Of a DNA stretch of 31,734 bases, positions 30,821 through 31,734 are shown piece by piece. Positions within the stretch are counted from its first letter, which is position 1, and each line of letters starts with the position of its first letter. The notes below the pieces were generated by a model that was not told the origin of the DNA, ran no database searches, and worked only from the letters and a program-made list of their open reading frames with translations. Location of the stretch: the NCBI GenBank assembly GCA_002315555.1, contig DCHF01000021.1, positions 114,036 to 145,769 of the forward strand, read 5' to 3'. Origin of the DNA: Lachnospiraceae bacterium UBA1759. Lineage in GTDB: Bacteria > Bacillota > Clostridia > Lachnospirales > Lachnospiraceae. Both the position numbers and the translations under genes were made by a program.

Positions 30821-31651
30821 ATGATAAGGAAAAGTGTAAAGTGTTGGAAGAAAACGATCGGTGCCGCAATAGCTTTTGTGCTTCTTCTCGGGACGGCGCT
30901 CCCCGCTTCCGCGGACATCATCTATGAGCCTGATGATCCTTTTTATCAGACCAATATGGAAAAGTGCGAGACCGATTATATGGGCGCATGCTATGAGATC
31001 TGCGCAAAAGACGGAAAGGCGGATCTTTATAAATCACCGGAGGATAAAACGGTCACCGCAACGCTTGAAAACGGCCGGAGCTTCTGGGCAAATACGTATT
31101 ATACGGATGATAACGCAGTGACCTGGGTATTTGCCGAACTCGGTTCGGAAGCAGGCTGGATCAGTGAAAATGCCCTGTTCAGGTACTATGACAATCAGAT
31201 GTTTGAGGAGGACTACGGGAGCGAGATCAAAAATCCCGGAGAGGAATTACAGGACTTGGATTTCACGGAGTACAGTGAGATCGTGATCTACAGTTATCCG
31301 AATGCACAAAATGCTTTCGGAAGCCTGGAACCCAATGAGAATTTCGGAGTGAGCAGGGTCTACACGGATGCGCTCGGACGGAACTGGGGCTACTGCGGTT
31401 TTTACATGGGAAGACGGAGCTTCTGGTTCTCTCTGGATGCCCCCGGGGCAACGCCTGAGGTGCTCTATCAGACTGGAGCATTGGAGCCGGATACGCGCGA
31501 GAAGGTTCAGGGCGAGCCGGTGGCGCCGGAAGGAAATGCCTTCTCCGGTAATACGATGAAGCTTCTCATTTCACTGGTGGGCGGTACCTGCGGTATTGCG
31601 GTGGTCGTACTGATCCTGATGCTGATCGGAAAGTCACGGAAAAAGAAGTGA
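30821..31651 (+). CDS. Secreted SH3-like protein with C-terminal membrane anchor
   Basis: 276 residues from ATG 30821 (GAAAGG upstream); the frame is open further upstream, but that part covers the promoter and the opposite gene. A signal peptide (about 1-32, ending ALPASA) leads to two short beta-rich modules: about 65-120 (ADLYKSPEDKT, VFAELGSEAGWI) and about 150-205 (VIYSYPNAQN, GRNWGYCGFYMGRRSFWF), each like a bacterial SH3 domain. A linker and a C-terminal helix (about 247-270) with a Lys/Arg tail anchor it in the membrane. It probably binds cell-wall or surface ligands. No enzyme motif was seen. Confidence 0.72.
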   Translation: MIRKSVKCWKKTIGAAIAFVLLLGTALPASADIIYEPDDPFYQTNMEKCETDYMGACYEICAKDGKADLYKSPEDKTVTATLENGRSFWANTYYTDDNAVTWVFAELGSEAGWISENALFRYYDNQMFEEDYGSEIKNPGEELQDLDFTEYSEIVIYSYPNAQNAFGSLEPNENFGVSRVYTDALGRNWGYCGFYMGRRSFWFSLDAPGATPEVLYQTGALEPDTREKVQGEPVAPEGNAFSGNTMKLLISLVGGTCGIAVVVLILMLIGKSRKKK

Positions 31652-31671
31652 CGGATACGGGAGAATTAATT

Positions 31672-31708
31672 AAAGGACCTGTAAGCAAAGGCTTACAGGT
31701 CCTTTTTA
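31672..31708 (+). terminator. Terminator after the SH3-like gene
   Basis: A perfect 15-bp stem AAAGGACCTGTAAGC/GCTTACAGGTCCTTT with an AAAG loop, then TT; it has an A-run on the left as well. Confidence 0.92.
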
Positions 31709-31734
31709 GTATTAGGGTCGTGACCCTGTTGAGC

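Overview
The window looks like a chromosomal segment of a Gram-positive anaerobe of the class Clostridia, most likely a Lachnospiraceae-type gut bacterium. This is inferred from strong AGGAGG ribosome sites with ATG/GTG/TTG starts, a Bce-type two-component system, a PadR/DUF2812 pair, a DUF5692 membrane protein, a flavin reductase-rubredoxin fusion, an acyl-ACP thioesterase and a potABCD operon led by an XRE-cupin regulator. No species is claimed.

Left part (1 to about 11.5 kb) is visibly AT-richer and accessory in character. It holds, nearly all on the minus strand: a Bce-like response regulator and intramembrane-sensing kinase followed by an ABC ATPase cut by the window edge; a membrane GT2 glycosyltransferase; a PadR repressor with a DUF2812 membrane protein; a membrane-anchored XRE regulator; and a 498-residue protein of unknown function. 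From 8.5 to 11.5 kb lies a gene graveyard: an ECF sigma factor cut after about 60 residues, a C-terminal gene fragment, a fusion of a HAD hydrolase N-terminus to an anti-sigma-like membrane protein, an orphan TnsA-like endonuclease without tnsB or tnsC, a possible small RNA, and a cluster of 31-bp-period repeats that look like the end of a Tn7-like or IS21-like element.

Middle part (11.5 to 20.2 kb) begins with a tyrosine recombinase. It continues with a metallophosphoesterase and a flavin reductase-rubredoxin protein (minus), a codon-biased DUF5692 membrane protein and an MBL-fold hydrolase (plus), a membrane-anchored Mrr-like nuclease (minus), a TtcA-type tRNA thiolase followed 1 nt later by a second tyrosine recombinase, and a membrane-anchored CE4 deacetylase-like protein that lacks its catalytic motifs.

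Right part (20.3 to 31.7 kb) is GC-richer and core-like. It holds a VOC protein, the regulator-potA-potB-potC-potD polyamine uptake operon (overlapping genes, one strong promoter, a strong terminator), a tRNA-Ala(GGC), an ABC-F protein (Uup type) coupled to NAD(P)HX epimerase, an acyl-ACP thioesterase, a Gfo/Idh/MocA oxidoreductase, and a divergent secreted SH3-like protein with a C-terminal membrane anchor.

Most worth checking are the Tn7/IS21-like repeat cluster with its orphan TnsA and candidate RNA, the broken sigma/anti-sigma pair, a shared AGTCACTT operator in front of the ABC transporter and the glycosyltransferase, the inactive-looking CE4 protein, and the anchored PotD with a PotA carrying a duplicated TOBE domain.
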